DNA from: Isoetes taiwanensis
Lineage: Eukaryota > Streptophyta > Lycopodiopsida > Isoetales > Isoetaceae
Direction: 5' to 3'
Length of the DNA stretch: 64,000 nt
Assembly (NCBI GenBank): GCA_021234155.1
Contig: JAJEKV010000098.1
Location: 3,197,584 to 3,261,583, forward strand
Position numbers and translations under genes: made by a program. How positions within the stretch are numbered: the first letter of the stretch is position 1; each line of letters begins with the position of its first letter. The notes under the pieces were generated by a model, which made no database searches, was not told where the DNA came from, and saw only the letters and a program-made list of their open reading frames with translations. Of this stretch, positions 61,670-64,000 are shown piece by piece.

Positions 61670-61764
61670 GACTTGCCATTATAGGATACATGCATTTCAG
61701 GGAGAACATGATTAACATAGCCATTGAATGCTAGCTTGATAAGGAGTCCAACATACAAAACAAA
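61670..61764 (+). repeat. ~100-bp direct repeat, copy 2
   Basis: Same sequence as 60656-60754, ending CATACAAAACAAA and continuing TTTGGG instead of the Helitron end. Confidence 0.92.
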
Positions 61765-63100
61765 TTTGGGAATAACAAGAATGGTGCAGATTGTCGGTTA
61801 TGGTAAAACCCCGATCCTAATGGCTCCTCTCTCACAAGAAGGTCTAACAAGAACTTCACCCTCTCGCCAAGAAGGAAAATGACTCGGATCGAGCTGATTA
61901 ATGTCAAGACTTTCTTTTCCCCTGGTTGGTCGATGCAACCCGGTAATAGCCATGCGCATTAACATCTACCGAATGTGGTAAAACAAAAAGAAACATTGGG
62001 GAATGCTCTGTTAACAAGAGTGCATGCCGCTATGAAAAGGACATCGTGCCTCGCCATCTTGACCTTTGAAGAGATCTCCATTTCCTTTGTGTTAGACAAA
62101 CGTTGCATCATTTGCATATTATTGTTGTTTATTGGGAAAGGCTCACTTTTGGGGCTACTTCTATGTACTGTCATCTTTGAATGCAATATAACTTAGTCTG
62201 GTTTTTATTAAACTGTTGGCAATATATCTCAGTATCGTTTGTATTATATTAATGGCACTTACAAGTCTGTATCTAAAAAACAAGTGTTTATTTATGATAC
62301 TTTCGGTGTGGAAGCCTTCAAGGTTATCAAATTTCTGCAAAAGCAAAGTAATCGAATAATCAATATTGGAAAATCTGTCAGTGGAAAAAAGAAAAAGATT
62401 GTTCATCCGACGTTTCAATCACAGTTTATGAATGCTTTTCATATAGAAAGCATTTTTCGGGAAGAAGTGGCTCCCCATTTGGGGAATATGGGATAACCAT
62501 AATGCAAGAAACAAGCTTTTGGTCGAGTTATAAAGAAAAAACTGTTCGACTTCCTTTACAAACCATTCTGCTTTTGCCGGAGAAAAGGAGCTAAAGTGTC
62601 CATGCGTAAAACATGCATTTAAGACAATTTATTAATGAGGAAGAAGGACATGTACTTACCATGGATTTGGCCATTGTTAAAAAACAGAATTTGAGAAAGA
62701 TGCTCAAGAATCAATCACATCCCGCCGTAAGATGGGACAAAAAGGAATGTATCCAAAGGGCCTTGGATGGACCGAGGCGCTTTTATTTGTGCAATGCATT
62801 CTCGTGATCCTTATTTGGAGCCACACACAATCAATGATATTACTAACTCTCTCTCTAAAGAGACTAGTAAGAGACTTGGAAGTATACATTCAAAGTCCCA
62901 AAGGGGCATACAACTACTATATACTCGTATGATGGGGTAGAAGCATGAAAGGGTGGGCAAAAAAGTGCCCGTATTTTACATTTACAAATTCAAATGTAAG
63001 GAAATCCCTCCCCCAGAAATTATTATTCTTGAATGAATCATTAATAGGGCAAATAATTTTGAACTCTCCTCCGCCTGCCTGCTCAACCTTCCTCCCGCCA
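61765..63100. other. Unassigned sequence
   Basis: Short frames on both strands (up to 85 codons) with no recognised motif. Confidence 0.4.
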
Positions 63101-63250
63101 ACCTCCATAGCCGAAAAGCTTGACATCCATATTCGAACCTCCATAGTAGTAAAGCTTGACATCCATATTCTAACCTCCATAAATTTAAAGCTTGACATCC
63201 ATATTCGAACCGCCATAGCCAAGATCAGACCTCCATAGCCAAAAGCTTGC
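63101..63250. repeat. 36-bp tandem repeat, three to four units
   Basis: Units start at 63118, 63154 and 63190 with GCTTGACATCCATATTC, and a decayed fourth follows. The period of 36 keeps frame on both strands: KLDIHIRTSIVV-type repeats on plus, VRIWMSSFTTME-type on minus. Both frames are open, so either could be translated, but no gene is supported. Confidence 0.9.
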
Positions 63251-63281
63251 ATTTTCGAGAGCCAAGCACCGTGGAAGAGAT

Positions 63282-63432
63282 CATGACGGCAAATTTTGGA
63301 ACAAAGACATCTCCAAGGAAATCTCCTCGCAACAAACCTCAGAAGCCCATGCCAAGGTCCCCACTAGAACCGCCGCCCAAAACTCAAGAGTGGGTCTTCT
63401 TCGATCGGGAGGTCTTGTCACCGAAGTTTGAA
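63282..63432 (+). other. Possible first exon of a gene at the right edge
   Basis: ATG at 63282 opens a basic, proline-rich stretch with KSPRNKPQKPMPRSPLEPP, then TQEWVFFDREVLSPKFEG, ending at a good donor, GGG|GTAAGC. No continuation can be found in the remaining ~570 bases. I do not recognise the protein. Confidence 0.25.
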
Positions 63433-63482
63433 GGGGTAAGCATCAAAATTTTAGGAGCAACAATTTTGATAGCATGTTTCCG

Positions 63483-63521
63483 TGGCTAGTGCAAATAGTG
63501 TGATGTTTGGGGTTCAAGCCC
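63483..63521 (+). promoter_or_regulatory. tRNA-like Pol III boxes (SINE head?)
   Basis: TGGCTAGTGCAAATAGTG is a weak A box, and GGTTCAAGCCC at 63511-63521 is a good B-box match. No complete tRNA fold was found. Confidence 0.35.
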
Positions 63522-63539
63522 CCGCCGTTAGGGGGTTAT

Positions 63540-64000
63540 CAAGAGTGCGTGATTAAGCCCCGTTGATGGCGATTTTTTCCGTCGTATGAGCAATTTTTTT
63601 GTAGGAGGGACATTGCAAATCATCACATTCCATTGTATTTTGCCCGAGCATATGCACTTCATTACAAAGGAGTAAGCATTGATTGGGATGAGGTGAAAGC
63701 AAATGTGGTAAAAATTAAGGACGCATTAATCGCAAAATCCGCTATTTTATTTTAAATTTTTAATGAAGATTTGACAGATTAGTAGGATCAATTTCAGATT
63801 TTTAGAGATACAATCGCCCATATAAAATTTTTTATCATGTGAAAAGGGGAAATCGCCTAAGTCATGATTCCTTTATGGGCATTGTAAAAAGGGATTAGCC
63901 CATTTTTATTTTTGGAACATATAAGTTAAAAGGGAATAGCCCAAAATTTTTAGATTCATGGGTGATAACCCACCCCAAGCTATCACCATTATCCAAAATT
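63540..64000. other. Right edge, short repeated motif
   Basis: No gene seen. AAAAGGGATTAGCCCA and AAAAGGGAATAGCCCA recur near 63887 and 63928, and a looser copy, AAAAGGGGAAATCGCC, near 63841. This may be the start of a repeat cut by the window edge. Confidence 0.4.

Overview
This is a repeat-rich, gene-poor stretch of nuclear DNA from a land plant. Two intact multi-exon genes occupy about 5 kb of the 64 kb. One encodes a plant-type glycerol-3-phosphate/phosphate (SLC37/G3Pp) transporter. The other encodes a rhodanese/TrhO-like protein of the plant STR8 type. The other recognisable material is decayed plant retrotransposons (copia, chromodomain gypsy, L1-like and RTE/CR1-like LINEs), inverted-repeat elements, a probable Helitron end and a PPR pseudogene. 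Low gene density and old nested insertions suggest a large plant genome (for example a fern, lycophyte or gymnosperm), but I cannot fix the lineage from sequence alone.

Layout. 0.3-1.7 kb: degenerate Ty1/copia reverse transcriptase (RT) and RNase H. 1.7-21.5 kb: no intact gene. This part holds several copies of a non-LTR 3' end with a conserved tail ending in different microsatellites, a ~440 bp inverted-repeat element (12.7 kb), a ~1 kb palindrome built around a second member of that family (16.1-17.2 kb), and two AGATTCT-type arrays in opposite orientation (19.3 and 20.4 kb). 21.5-24.35 kb: promoter and three-exon G3Pp gene. The promoter carries two PHR1-type P1BS sites and three ACGTGGC boxes.

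24.4-41.5 kb: a nested transposon stack. A chromodomain Ty3/gypsy element (27.3-29.6 and 38.1-39.7 kb) is split by a 5'-truncated LINE (29.6-30.5 and 37.2-38.1 kb). That LINE is split by an LTR element with no recognisable pol (30546-37243) flanked by a perfect 5-bp target duplication. 41.5-44.4 kb: an L1-like LINE with a poly(A) tail. 44.8-47.3 kb: two more LTR pieces of the nested family, in opposite orientations.

49.6-52.3 kb: the eight-exon STR8-like gene, open from ATG to stop after splicing. 53.4-55.4 kb: a LINE 3' fragment, a minus-strand PPR pseudogene and an unidentified ORF. 55.4-64 kb: mostly unassigned sequence with a (CTAT)n array of about 31 units, a Helitron-type 3' terminus with an associated ~100-bp direct repeat, a 36-bp tandem repeat and a possible first exon near the right edge.

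The two genes are independent single-copy loci, with no operon-like arrangement. One functional hypothesis stands out: the P1BS pair predicts phosphate-starvation control of the transporter. I found no convincing evidence of a wholly new multi-gene system. The most unusual items are structural: the palindrome, the Helitron/direct-repeat junction, the inverted AGATTCT arrays and the microsatellite-tailed element family.
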